Origin: Shewanella sp. KT0246
Lineage (GTDB): Bacteria > Pseudomonadota > Gammaproteobacteria > Enterobacterales > Shewanellaceae
Length of the DNA: 64,000 nt
Assembly: GCF_019654955.1 (NCBI RefSeq)
Contig: NZ_BPEV01000019.1
Span: 1 to 64,000, forward strand
Reading direction: 5' to 3'
The position numbers and the translations under genes are program-made. The notes beneath the pieces were generated by a model, which saw only the letters and a list, made by a program, of their open reading frames with translations, made no database searches and had not been told where the DNA came from. The first letter of the stretch is position 1. Every line of letters starts with the position of its first letter. Positions 9,137-17,787 of the stretch are shown piece after piece.

Positions 9137-9164
9137 TGTATCGGTGTATCAATGTATTAATACA
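9137..9164. promoter_or_regulatory. Likely GntR (YtrA-type) operator
   Basis: TGTAT recurs exactly every 8 bases at 9137, 9145 and 9153, and the last copy forms a perfect 12-bp palindrome TGTATTAATACA (9153-9164). It sits in the 92-bp gap between the S33 peptidase gene (minus) and the GntR gene (plus), 14 bp before the latter's start. The position and symmetry fit autoregulation by the adjacent GntR protein, possibly of both divergent operons. Confidence 0.65.
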
Positions 9165-9178
9165 GTAAGTAAAGGCTA

Positions 9179-9553
9179 ATGCTAGAACTAATAAAAGTCA
9201 ACCCCAGTAGTGGCGAACCCATTTACCGACAATTGCATGAGCAAATTGTACGGTTAATTGTGGGTGGCCAATTACAAGTGGACCAAGTGTTGCCTTCGGT
9301 GAGACAACTTGCTGAGCACCTAGCGGTTAATCCAATGACAGTGTCACGAGCGATTCAACAATTAGTAGAGCAAGGTTGGCTTGAACGTCGACGTGGGCAA
9401 CCTACTCGAGTCGCGAATAGGCAATCTAACGATGACACGTCGGGTCCGCAATTACTTGTCCCCCAAGCACTTGATCTAATCAATCAAGCAAAGCAATTAG
9501 GTATCAGCCTTGAGGAGTTGCAAGCGTTAGTGGCAACTCAGTGGAAACAATAA
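9179..9553 (+). CDS. GntR-family regulator, YtrA subfamily
   Basis: A 124-residue regulator with a GntR winged helix-turn-helix at about residues 10-78 (PIYRQLHEQIVRLIVGG, then VRQLAEHLAVNPMTVSRAIQQL) and only a short C-terminal helical tail. This small size is typical of the YtrA subfamily, which represses an adjacent ABC transporter operon. The ATG is preceded by AAAGG. It is followed by an ABC ATPase and membrane protein, as expected for this subfamily, and a palindromic operator lies immediately upstream. Confidence 0.9.
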   Translation: MLELIKVNPSSGEPIYRQLHEQIVRLIVGGQLQVDQVLPSVRQLAEHLAVNPMTVSRAIQQLVEQGWLERRRGQPTRVANRQSNDDTSGPQLLVPQALDLINQAKQLGISLEELQALVATQWKQ

Positions 9554-9596
9554 TAAAAAAGCCATAACAGCAGTAAGTTAACAAGGAATACGTTAA

Positions 9597-10442
9597 ATGG
9601 ATATCAGTACTGAGGCAATTTTAAAATTCAACCAAGTCGACAAGTGTTTTGACGATAATGTGGTGCTTAAACAGTTAAGTTTTAGCTTGTCAGCTGGCAT
9701 GGTCGTAGGCTTATTAGGTCAAAATGGTGCGGGTAAATCGACGTTAATGCGTGCTGCATTAGGCATACTGAACATTGATGCGGGCGAAATTACGGCTTTA
9801 GGTGAGCAAGCAGCTGAACTATCTATCGAGGCAAAGTCTAAAATTGGCTACGTACCTCAGCAACCATTTGGCTATGAGGGTTTTACCATTGCTAGTGCGC
9901 TTGAACTGCACAGCAGCTTTTACCCTGAATGGGATAAGTCGCTCGAGTTAGATTGGTTAAATCGCTTTGGGCTTGAAGCTAACCAACAAGTGCAAAAATT
10001 ATCAGTGGGTCAACGTCAATCCTTAGCACTTATCATGGCCATGGCCTATCGCCCTCAATTACTTATCCTTGATGAACCCGTTGCCAGTTTAGATCCTATC
10101 GTTCGTCGTCAGTTTATGGGGGACTTGTTTGAGCTTGCTTTAGAGTCAGGTTCTGCCGTGTTGTTTTCGTCACACATTACTTCAGATTTAGAGCGTGTTG
10201 CCAGCCATGTAGCCTTAATTAAACAAGGTGAACTCGTACTATTTAAAGAAATTGATGCGTTACGTGAAGAAGTGATGTTAGTACAGCTTGCTGAAAACCA
10301 AACCTTACCTGATGGTGTAAGGGTATTGAATCGAAATCAACAACAAGTGCTGGTGGACAATGCTGATCAAGTTGAAATAACAGGCGCATTAAACAAAACC
10401 ACGCTCAATTTAGAGCAACTATTCATGGAATTACACCGATGA
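9597..10442 (+). CDS. ABC transporter ATP-binding protein (YtrB-like)
   Basis: A 281-residue ATPase: Walker A (LGQNGAGKST, about residues 42-51), signature LSVGQRQS and Walker B plus D-loop (LLILDEPVASLDP), followed by the usual C-terminal extension of exporter ATPases. The stop overlaps the start of the next gene by four bases (ATGA), so both are co-translated. It should energise the membrane protein encoded next. In Bacillus, YtrA-linked ABC systems respond to cell-wall stress; whether that applies here is unknown. Confidence 0.9.
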   Translation: MDISTEAILKFNQVDKCFDDNVVLKQLSFSLSAGMVVGLLGQNGAGKSTLMRAALGILNIDAGEITALGEQAAELSIEAKSKIGYVPQQPFGYEGFTIASALELHSSFYPEWDKSLELDWLNRFGLEANQQVQKLSVGQRQSLALIMAMAYRPQLLILDEPVASLDPIVRRQFMGDLFELALESGSAVLFSSHITSDLERVASHVALIKQGELVLFKEIDALREEVMLVQLAENQTLPDGVRVLNRNQQQVLVDNADQVEITGALNKTTLNLEQLFMELHR

Positions 10443-11764
10443 ATAGTCGACAGCCCATGAGCAACTTACAGCCCAAGTCGAATAAAGGTGCATTTCGTAA
10501 TCCATATAAAGGTTTTTACTCGATATGGATCCGCGATTTTGGCAGTTTGAGCTTCTTACTGGTGGCTTTACTTGGATTAGGGCTTGCCGTACTGACGTTA
10601 CTGACTAAGCCTGAAAAAGTTGAAGTGATTAATCTTACCTTGGGGATGTGTATTTTATCTGTCTCCGCTACTGTTGCTTGGCAGTTTATTAAATTGACTG
10701 CTAGTGAGCACGCAGCGCTTATTCCGCATTACCGTAAGCAAGTAATGGTTCAAGCCATTAGTGTTTTTATTCTGATGTCATTGATTTGCTACATAGTATT
10801 TGAGTCCACTGAGCAGGAGAGCATAGGGACGTTAATGCTGTTTTTCAGTATTGGTATGGGATTTATTTATGTGTGTTTAATCAAGCCACAGCGATTTAAC
10901 TTATCGGTATTTGTGTTTGTATTTATCCCTTTGGCACCCGAAGTGATCGTGTATTTACCTGAAGTGATTGTGAGTTATTTAGTGCTTCTGCCTGTGCTAC
11001 TTGGCTTTTTAATTGATAGACAATTATTACGTCTAAGCTGGAATGACGATGCCAGAGCGATTTATTTAAATGGCTTAGAAACTGGTTGGATGATTGGTCC
11101 TATTGCAGGGCAAAATCGCTGGTTTATGAAATTGAGTCGTTATCTGCATCCTGCAAGCTACTTTGTCGGCCCGATGCTCGGCATGATATTAATTGTCGTA
11201 CCTATTTTGAGTGTTGCCGCTATTTTTCTGTCTGCATACATGGAAGCTGATGTCCCGGTATTAATGGTGCTGTCGCAATTGATGATTATGGTGTGCTGTT
11301 TAATTCACTGGACACGTGTTCAGCGTTGGCGGGCAGCTGAAACCCTATATATGCTGCCCAGCTTTAGTGGTAAAACGGGTTTAGTAGGTCAGTTTTTTAA
11401 TTCTCAATTACGTTTGTTGATAATCGTAATTGCAATTATGTCACTGATTACCTTGTTATCTGCTCAGTTTAATTCACAAATTTCGTTAATGGTCGGCTTA
11501 CATGTCGTCGCCAGTACTACTTGGGCATCTGGCTTAGCACTTGCTTTTGGTGCGATGAGCCGTTCGGTACTTCAAGTAAGTTCTTCAATGCTGATCGTGA
11601 TCTTTAGCTCTGTATGGTTATCGACGTCGCTCGTTACCTTACGAGAAGAGAATGCTATAAGTCTTGGATATTATTGGGGAGATTTAGGGTTATTACTGTT
11701 AATGGCTGTTTTACTGGTTATCAGCAGAAACAAATTATGGAAAAATGGTGTTGCCAGTTTGTAA
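10439..11764 (+). CDS. Multi-spanning membrane protein, probable ABC permease subunit
   Basis: A 441-residue integral membrane protein with about ten to twelve hydrophobic helices in two groups (roughly residues 30-190 and 240-435) around a cytoplasmic loop. I recognise no permease signature in the sequence. Its four-base overlap with the ATPase gene and its position after a YtrA-type regulator support a role as the membrane partner of that ATPase. The first 25 residues are polar and basic. Confidence 0.72.
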   Translation: MNSRQPMSNLQPKSNKGAFRNPYKGFYSIWIRDFGSLSFLLVALLGLGLAVLTLLTKPEKVEVINLTLGMCILSVSATVAWQFIKLTASEHAALIPHYRKQVMVQAISVFILMSLICYIVFESTEQESIGTLMLFFSIGMGFIYVCLIKPQRFNLSVFVFVFIPLAPEVIVYLPEVIVSYLVLLPVLLGFLIDRQLLRLSWNDDARAIYLNGLETGWMIGPIAGQNRWFMKLSRYLHPASYFVGPMLGMILIVVPILSVAAIFLSAYMEADVPVLMVLSQLMIMVCCLIHWTRVQRWRAAETLYMLPSFSGKTGLVGQFFNSQLRLLIIVIAIMSLITLLSAQFNSQISLMVGLHVVASTTWASGLALAFGAMSRSVLQVSSSMLIVIFSSVWLSTSLVTLREENAISLGYYWGDLGLLLLMAVLLVISRNKLWKNGVASL

Positions 11765-11881
11765 AATGTAGCGATAATCTGTGAATTGACGCTAATTTAG
11801 ACTAAAAACTCTTATTTTTCTGTATGGCTTAAAGTAGAATGCCAAAAAGCGGAACACTTGTAAGCTAAAAGGTAATTATTA

Positions 11882-13675
11882 ATGTCTCTCGAACAATTTC
11901 ATTTAGTCAGACTTCTACAGCAGCAAAGCACAGCATTAGAAGATAACATCGCACTCGAAGGATTTGAGATGGCAGCCCCTTGGAACAAAGTTTCATGGAG
12001 CCAATTTGATACTATTACTAATAAAGTGGCACAGCTGTTAATTGATTTTGGTCTACAAGCCCAAGACAAAGTGGTTATCGTTGCGCAAAACAGCCCACAA
12101 TGGACATGTGCAGATATTGGCGCACTTAAAGCACGAACCGTAGTCGTACCTGTTTACCCAACAAGCCCAATGGAACAAGCTGTTTTCATCGTTAATGATG
12201 CCCGCGCTAAAGTCATTTTTGCAGGTGATGAGAGTCAATACGCAACAGCATGTAAAATCCAAGCACAGTGTCCAACTGTTGAGCATGTCGTGGTGTTTGA
12301 CAGCAATGTTAAGCTGGCCTCAGATGAGCATTTCCATTTTGACGATATCCTGATTGCAGAGACAACGCCTGCAAGCGAAGCTGAACTTGAGCTGCGTTTA
12401 TCGCAAACCAATCTTGATGACTTATTAACCCTTATTTATACCTCTGGTACGACTGGCGATCCTAAAGGTGTGATGCTGGATTATCGTAATATTGCCTCGA
12501 TGATCGAACAACACGATACAGAAATTGCTTTTAAAGCGGGTGATGTCTCATTGGCATTCTTACCACTTAGCCATGTGTTTGAACGTGGTTGGAGTTTTTA
12601 TGTATTGTGTCGTGGTGGTCATAATGTTTACCTTGCTGATACAAACCGCGTTAAAGAGGCGATTGCTGAAGTTCGCCCGCATACCTTATGTGTCGTGCCA
12701 CGCTTTTTAGAAAAAGTGTATAGCGCTGTGCATGACAAAGTGAACAGTGCGCCAGCAATACGTCAAAAACTATTTAACTGGGCTATTGGTGTGGGTTCAC
12801 GACAGTTTGAAGTCGGCCAAGGTCGCAAGAAAGCCAGCGCCGCATTATCTGTGCAATGGAAGCTGGCTAACAAATTAGTATTCAGCAAATTACAGAATGT
12901 ATTAGGCGGTCGCCTTAAGTTTATGCCTGTTGGCGGCGCTGCATTAGATGTTAATGTTGGCGGCTTTTTCCACAGTATTGGTGTGCCAATCTTGTGTGGC
13001 TACGGCATGACTGAAACCTGTGCCACCGTGACGTGTAATACGCTTGATAATCGAGTGTCTGGTTCAAACGGTAAACCACTGAGTGCTATGGAAGTGAAAA
13101 TCGGTGCTAATAACGAAATTTTAGTACGTGGTGACACCGTGATGCGTGGTTACTTTAACCGTCCACAAGATACTGAAGAAGCGTTTGAAGATGGTTGGTT
13201 AAAAACCGGTGATGCAGGCATGTTAGATGCTGAAGGTAACCTATACATTACCGACCGCATTAAAGAGCTGATGAAAACCTCGAACGGTAAATACATCGCA
13301 CCGCAACGTGTTGAAGGTAAAGTGAGCTGTTGCCCGTTCATCGAACAAGTTGCGATTGTGGCTGATGCCCGTAACTATGTATCGGCGTTAATTGTACCTG
13401 CGTTTGAGTCACTTGAATCTTGGGCCAAAGAACATGAGATTAAGTTTGAAAACCCAATAGAGCTGTTACGCCATAGCCAAGTGGTAGAGCATTTTGAGCA
13501 ACGTTTGAAAGAGCTACAACACGAGCTAGCGGGATTTGAGAAAATTAAGAAATTTACCTTATTGCCAGAAGCCTTTTCGATGGAGTCGGGCTTAATTACC
13601 CCAACCATGAAACTGCGTCGTAAGAAGATTTACTCAAAGTACGTTAATGAGATTGATGCGATGTACGCGAAGTAA
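11882..13675 (+). CDS. Long-chain acyl-CoA synthetase / AMP-dependent ligase (FadD15-like)
   Basis: A 597-residue AMP-forming ligase that activates a carboxylic acid, probably a long-chain fatty acid, to acyl-CoA. Visible motifs are the P-loop TLIYTSGTTGDPKGVML (about residues 184-200), GYGMTE (A5), the hinge motif YITDRIKELMKTSNGKYIAP and a conserved C-terminal lysine region. The domain order and length match the FadD15/FAA1-like bacterial group rather than E. coli FadD. It is a single-gene unit closed by a terminator. No fatty-acid degradation genes are adjacent; substrate chain length is not readable. Confidence 0.9.
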   Translation: MSLEQFHLVRLLQQQSTALEDNIALEGFEMAAPWNKVSWSQFDTITNKVAQLLIDFGLQAQDKVVIVAQNSPQWTCADIGALKARTVVVPVYPTSPMEQAVFIVNDARAKVIFAGDESQYATACKIQAQCPTVEHVVVFDSNVKLASDEHFHFDDILIAETTPASEAELELRLSQTNLDDLLTLIYTSGTTGDPKGVMLDYRNIASMIEQHDTEIAFKAGDVSLAFLPLSHVFERGWSFYVLCRGGHNVYLADTNRVKEAIAEVRPHTLCVVPRFLEKVYSAVHDKVNSAPAIRQKLFNWAIGVGSRQFEVGQGRKKASAALSVQWKLANKLVFSKLQNVLGGRLKFMPVGGAALDVNVGGFFHSIGVPILCGYGMTETCATVTCNTLDNRVSGSNGKPLSAMEVKIGANNEILVRGDTVMRGYFNRPQDTEEAFEDGWLKTGDAGMLDAEGNLYITDRIKELMKTSNGKYIAPQRVEGKVSCCPFIEQVAIVADARNYVSALIVPAFESLESWAKEHEIKFENPIELLRHSQVVEHFEQRLKELQHELAGFEKIKKFTLLPEAFSMESGLITPTMKLRRKKIYSKYVNEIDAMYAK

Positions 13676-13702
13676 TCTCGTCTAGAGTTAAATGAAGTTT
13701 TT

Positions 13703-13730
13703 AAAGGGCATCTAATGGTGCCCTTTTTTG
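13703..13730 (+). terminator. Terminator after the acyl-CoA synthetase gene
   Basis: AAAGGGCA (13703-13710) pairs with TGCCCTTT (13719-13726) around an eight-base loop and runs into a six-base T tract. It lies 27 bp after the stop codon. Confidence 0.85.
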
Positions 13731-13823
13731 TGCCTGCTTTCTAAGGAAAGCATTCAAGCAGCAATCAGTTATAGGTATTATGATCAGTTCTATATGCCTT
13801 ATCTGAAATTACCCGAGTAAACC

Positions 13824-14435
13824 ATGGCTAAAATCGATGTTAAGAAACAACTGAAACACTTATATCAGCCGTCGAAAAAACAGGTAGTCAGTGTTGAAGT
13901 GCCACCAATGCATTACTTGATGGTAGTCGGCAAAGGTGAGCCTGGAAGCCCACAGTATGCGGAGGCTATAGAGGCACTATATTCAGCCGCTTATACTATT
14001 AAGTTTATGATCAAAAAGGGCGTCACCGACGTTGATTACGGTGTACTCCCACTTGAAGGTTTATGGTGGGCTGAGGATATGGATGACTTTATCAATGATA
14101 ATAAACATAACTGGCAATGGACCATGATGATTATGCAGCCTGATTGGGTTGATAAGGCATTAGTTGAAGCGGCCATCAGCCAAGTGAAATTGAAAAAGGA
14201 TTTAGCGGCGATAGAATTGGTACGCTTTGCATCTTTCAGTGAAGGTTCATGCGCGCAGATTCTGCATGTGGGGCCCTTTTCAGAAGAAGGCCCAACAGTT
14301 GCTAAAGTACATGGCTTTATTGAGTCTGCTGGGTTTACCTTATCGGGTAAACATCACGAGATATATTTGTCCGACATTCGTCGTGCAGCCCCTGACAACT
14401 GGAAAACTGTTATTAGGCAACCATATAAAATTTAA
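13824..14435 (+). CDS. GyrI-like small-molecule-binding domain protein
   Basis: A 203-residue cytoplasmic protein of the GyrI-like (SHS2/TipAS) superfamily. It has no DNA-binding domain. Recognisable segments are the strand VEVPPMHYLMVVGKGEPG near residues 24-41, the WW pair in PLEGLWWAED and the repeated second half with HVGPFSEEGPTV, which is the classic GyrI-like motif. Relatives bind hydrophobic small molecules, and a few are reported to hydrolyse cyclopropanoid toxins. No operon partner is clear; the downstream lipase gene is 84 bp away. Confidence 0.8.
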   Translation: MAKIDVKKQLKHLYQPSKKQVVSVEVPPMHYLMVVGKGEPGSPQYAEAIEALYSAAYTIKFMIKKGVTDVDYGVLPLEGLWWAEDMDDFINDNKHNWQWTMMIMQPDWVDKALVEAAISQVKLKKDLAAIELVRFASFSEGSCAQILHVGPFSEEGPTVAKVHGFIESAGFTLSGKHHEIYLSDIRRAAPDNWKTVIRQPYKI

Positions 14436-14519
14436 GCTTAACGTTAACAGTAAGCCATCACAGTAGTGTCATAAAAGGGCTATATTCTCAATTCAGTTTG
14501 CTTAACTGAACCTGCTACT

Positions 14520-15308
14520 TTGAAAAAATTAAAACGCTATCAATATGAACGTTATGCTGTGCTATGCAAAGTCACTTATCGAGATGACTTTTCGCCTGAA
14601 AAGCTAGGTTTCTCTCATGAACATTATCGAGATATCGCCAATCGCTGGGGAAATATTTGTGCTCGGATAATGTGGCATGCAGATAAAAAAGAAGTGTTAG
14701 TGGTGTTTCGAGGCTCGCAAACCCTCAATGAGTGGCTGATTAACTGTCAGTGCTGGCCTAAAGCGAAACAGTTTAACGATTGTAAGTACCATGTTCATGC
14801 AGGCTATGATTACCTTTTAGAGCAAAAAACTAATCCTATACAGCCGCATTACGATCCTAATATCAGTTTATTCTCCCAATTACAGATGGTGCTCTATCCC
14901 TTGATAGTCGCAGGTAAGCGGGTTTCTTTGACGGGGCATTCATCAGGTGGCGCGATGGCGATATTAGCTGCTGATCGATTAGAGCGCTTATATCCCAACT
15001 CAATCAAACGTGTGGTGACCTTTGGCCAGCCTTCTCCTGGTTTTAAGAGCTTCCAAAAAGCGTATTTATTACAACGACGTACTTATCGTATTTGCTGTGA
15101 TATCGACGTAGTGACTTTTTTGCCGCCACTTCCGGGGATTTTCTTTCATGTGGGTAAAATGCTCTGGCTGCACAACGAACGTGTCTATGAAAATACGCCG
15201 CCGATAAAACGCTTTTTGTTGAGCTTTGTAAGCTGGATAGTGTCACCGTTTGCCTTTCATTACATGCATAAATACATTCGCAATAAAGACTTCTTTGATG
15301 ATATCTAA
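14520..15308 (+). CDS. Lipase, class 3 (alpha/beta hydrolase)
   Basis: A 262-residue class 3 lipase-like protein. The nucleophile elbow is GHSSGGAMA (about residues 139-147), the oxyanion-side strand VLVVFRGSQT precedes it, and the catalytic Asp probably lies in CDIDVVTFLPP with a His in the following WLHNERVY segment. No signal peptide is visible, so it seems cytoplasmic or membrane-associated. Translation appears to begin at a TTG (14520) because no in-frame ATG or GTG lies in a better place and the ribosome site is weak; the true start is uncertain. The substrate is unknown. Confidence 0.78.
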   Translation: MKKLKRYQYERYAVLCKVTYRDDFSPEKLGFSHEHYRDIANRWGNICARIMWHADKKEVLVVFRGSQTLNEWLINCQCWPKAKQFNDCKYHVHAGYDYLLEQKTNPIQPHYDPNISLFSQLQMVLYPLIVAGKRVSLTGHSSGGAMAILAADRLERLYPNSIKRVVTFGQPSPGFKSFQKAYLLQRRTYRICCDIDVVTFLPPLPGIFFHVGKMLWLHNERVYENTPPIKRFLLSFVSWIVSPFAFHYMHKYIRNKDFFDDI

Positions 15309-15420
15309 TATTTTGACCCCAACTCTTGGCTGACTTACACTGCGAGCAGTTTTGTTATTTACTAAACAAGTTATAAAACTAAGTAATAGCCAATAAAGCC
15401 AATAATAACAAGAGGTCAGC

Positions 15421-15834
15421 ATGTCAGAAACCCAATTTAGCTTAACCCTAACGCCACGTTTTTGTGAAACCGATGCACTGGGGCATATTAATAACACAGT
15501 CATTCCTGTGTGGTTTGAGGCGGCACGAGATCCGATTTTTGAAATCGTTAATCCAGGCCAAGATTTATCAAAATGGAACATGATCATTGCAGGATTTAAC
15601 ATCGCATTTAATGCGCCAACCTTTTACGGCCAAGATGTACTCGTTAAAACTCATATCAGCCGAGTGGGCAACAGTAGTTTCGAGATTGCTCAAAGTTGCT
15701 GGCAAAACGGACGCCAAACTGCTGAGGCTAAAACCACTATGGTGCATTACGATTATCAGGCTGAAAAAAGCCAACCGATGACTGCTGAAGTGAAGGAACA
15801 ACTGGCGGCATTAACTGGAGATATGACGGCTTAA
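15421..15834 (+). CDS. Acyl-CoA thioesterase, hotdog (4HBT) family
   Basis: A 137-residue hotdog-fold protein. The 4HBT signature is clear: RFCETDALGHINNTVIPVWFE, where the Asp of ETDALGHINN is the usual catalytic residue. Members hydrolyse acyl-CoA or aromatic acyl-CoA thioesters. AAGAGGT lies just upstream of the ATG. It is convergent with a second, related thioesterase at 15946-16377, an unusual side-by-side arrangement of two paralogous-looking enzymes. Confidence 0.86.
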   Translation: MSETQFSLTLTPRFCETDALGHINNTVIPVWFEAARDPIFEIVNPGQDLSKWNMIIAGFNIAFNAPTFYGQDVLVKTHISRVGNSSFEIAQSCWQNGRQTAEAKTTMVHYDYQAEKSQPMTAEVKEQLAALTGDMTA

Positions 15835-15851
15835 GGTTAATGGGTGATAAA

Positions 15852-15879
15852 GCGCGAGCGGGTAATAAAAAGCTCGCGC
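15852..15879. terminator. GC-rich hairpin between convergent thioesterase genes
   Basis: GCGCGAGC (15852-15859) pairs perfectly with GCTCGCGC (15872-15879) around a 12-base loop. It lies between two convergent genes. No good T tract follows on either strand, so terminator activity is possible but unproven. Confidence 0.45.
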
Positions 15880-15945
15880 ACAGATCAAAGTTTCTAGCTC
15901 ATCTTGGGTGGCATACCCTGTAAATTCTTAGCTAAAACCTGACGT

Positions 15946-16377
15946 TTATGCTTGTTCTAAGTGTTGATTTAACGCATCAAGTAACTCTGGTGTCAACTTG
16001 GCTTTTTGTCCCGTTTTAAAGTTAAACATCACCACATTGGCAGTGCCAGTTGTTGTTACCGCTTGTTGCGCCTTACTGAAAATACGGTAATGCATGATAA
16101 AGCGGTCTTCTTTTACGTCACTAATATTGACGCTGACTAATAACGTATCAGGGAATGTCACTGGTCGTTTGTAACGCGCGTGGGTTTCACTTAAAACAGG
16201 ACCAACGGCGGTTTTTTCAAGTTCGGCCATCATGTTTATCTGGCTAAAAAAATCAATTCGAGCGGTTTCAAAGTAGCGAAAATACACCACATTGTTGACG
16301 TGATTGAGTGCATCCATTTCACCCCATGCTACTGGAATTTCAGTAATAATCGCATGTTGCTGAATAAACTGGTCCAT
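15946..16377 (-). CDS. Acyl-CoA thioesterase, hotdog (YbgC/4HBT) family
   Basis: A 143-residue hotdog thioesterase with the signature WGEMDALNHVNNVVYFRYFETARIDFF at about residues 18-44; the Asp in EMDALNHVNN is the expected catalytic residue. It resembles the YbgC/FcbC group, which hydrolyses short or medium acyl-CoA. It is convergent with the other thioesterase gene. A GGGAGT sequence lies upstream of its ATG. The physiological substrate is unknown. Confidence 0.87.
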   Translation of the reverse strand: MDQFIQQHAIITEIPVAWGEMDALNHVNNVVYFRYFETARIDFFSQINMMAELEKTAVGPVLSETHARYKRPVTFPDTLLVSVNISDVKEDRFIMHYRIFSKAQQAVTTTGTANVVMFNFKTGQKAKLTPELLDALNQHLEQA

Positions 16378-16521
16378 ATAAATCTTACTCCCTAATAAAG
16401 TTAAACGCTTGTTTGATTTTTATTCAGGTTAACAGGCAAAACCTAGTTCAACAAGCATGGAATGCTTTGCTATCAATTAGGCAATATGTTTTGATAATGT
16501 TAAACCACTATTTGCTATGGA

Positions 16522-17787
16522 ATGTGCCGCTTGAACTCCTTTAACTACCCACGATTACAGCAGCTACTTTATCGTCCTGTTGTGAGTGTATCGGCCTTAC
16601 CCCGAGTGATACTCAGTTATATTAAGACCATCATCGATAAGTTGACTGTGGCGCAAAAGCTGTACTTCATCGCCTTCCTTTTGATGTTTACCACCGATGG
16701 AGTGACGATGGTGGGGATCATTGCCATGATTGCAATGATGATTGAGTTTTGGCCATTGTTTACTAAAACTTGGCATAGTTTAGCCGGTAAAGCTTTTTTG
16801 TTGTTGTTTTATGCCATTATCGCTAACTTCTCATTAGTGTGGGCTGCATCCGTTGTTAATGAAGTATCAGGCGTTGATGCTGATCATTTAACCTATACCC
16901 ACAATCTCGTTATTCTGCTCTATATGCCAGTATGGTTTGTACTGGTGAGCGGAGTGGCGTTAATGCTGCTGCAAGCGGTAATTCCAATTTACTTTGTGTT
17001 GATGCCACTACTTAGCTTGCTTGGTGTTAAATCAATACGTTTTACTAATAGTGAGCATTATCGAAAACGCACTATATTGCTACGAATGATATTGGCGTAT
17101 GTGGTGTTAGCTAACCTGTATTTATTAAGTGATATTGAAAACACCTTTGAAAGTAGTGATCCCAGAGCCAAAATGATCAAATTGTTAGAAGAGGAAACAG
17201 GTGAAAAACCTGAAGATATTGATGCTGGTTTGCAAAAGCTGTCAGCCGTTGGTGCGAAAATTGTTGAAGCTAAGGCTGAGGGAGAGGTTAAGGGAGAGGC
17301 AGAAACAGAAACAACTTTAGCCGCTGAGAATAATGACATAGAAAGCCTTAGCTCTACAGAGCCAGTGCATGCACCTGTTTCTGTTCCTGGTTCTGTGACT
17401 TCGACTTCTAACAAAGATACTCCTCCAGATATCGCCGCGAGCACTCAAAAGGTGATTGAGGATGCAGTTCAGCAATCAATTAAACAAGTGCAGCAAAATG
17501 AAGTGAAACGTTTGAGTGTTGGGGCAGATGAAGTCGCTGAACGACGGTACGATATTATCCGCGAGAGTTATCGCTTGATGGTGAGAATGACGATTGCTAA
17601 TTTTATTTACTATTTTGAGGGTAACCAGTTTTCTCGCTGTGAATCTCAAGCGGATAGTAAAGTGGTTGAGTTAAATGACTACGAGATATTAGAAATCATT
17701 CCATCCGATGAAGAGGATAGTCGATACGGTTATGACTTTTTGGTAAAAGCTTGTGTTTCACCCGCATTTCCGGTTAAGAGCGAATGA
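16522..17787 (+). CDS. Uncharacterised membrane protein with acidic linker
   Basis: I do not recognise a family. The 421-residue protein has about four membrane helices in residues 45-200 (for example YFIAFLLMFTTDGVTMVGII and MLLQAVIPIYFVLMPLLSLL), then a cytoplasmic or periplasmic tail: a low-complexity Glu/Ala/Thr/Ser-rich linker (about 235-320) and a C-terminal folded region (about 335-421) with FIYYFEGNQFSRC. It overlaps the following beta-barrel gene by four bases, so the two products likely work together across the envelope. Confidence 0.65.
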   Translation: MCRLNSFNYPRLQQLLYRPVVSVSALPRVILSYIKTIIDKLTVAQKLYFIAFLLMFTTDGVTMVGIIAMIAMMIEFWPLFTKTWHSLAGKAFLLLFYAIIANFSLVWAASVVNEVSGVDADHLTYTHNLVILLYMPVWFVLVSGVALMLLQAVIPIYFVLMPLLSLLGVKSIRFTNSEHYRKRTILLRMILAYVVLANLYLLSDIENTFESSDPRAKMIKLLEEETGEKPEDIDAGLQKLSAVGAKIVEAKAEGEVKGEAETETTLAAENNDIESLSSTEPVHAPVSVPGSVTSTSNKDTPPDIAASTQKVIEDAVQQSIKQVQQNEVKRLSVGADEVAERRYDIIRESYRLMVRMTIANFIYYFEGNQFSRCESQADSKVVELNDYEILEIIPSDEEDSRYGYDFLVKACVSPAFPVKSE

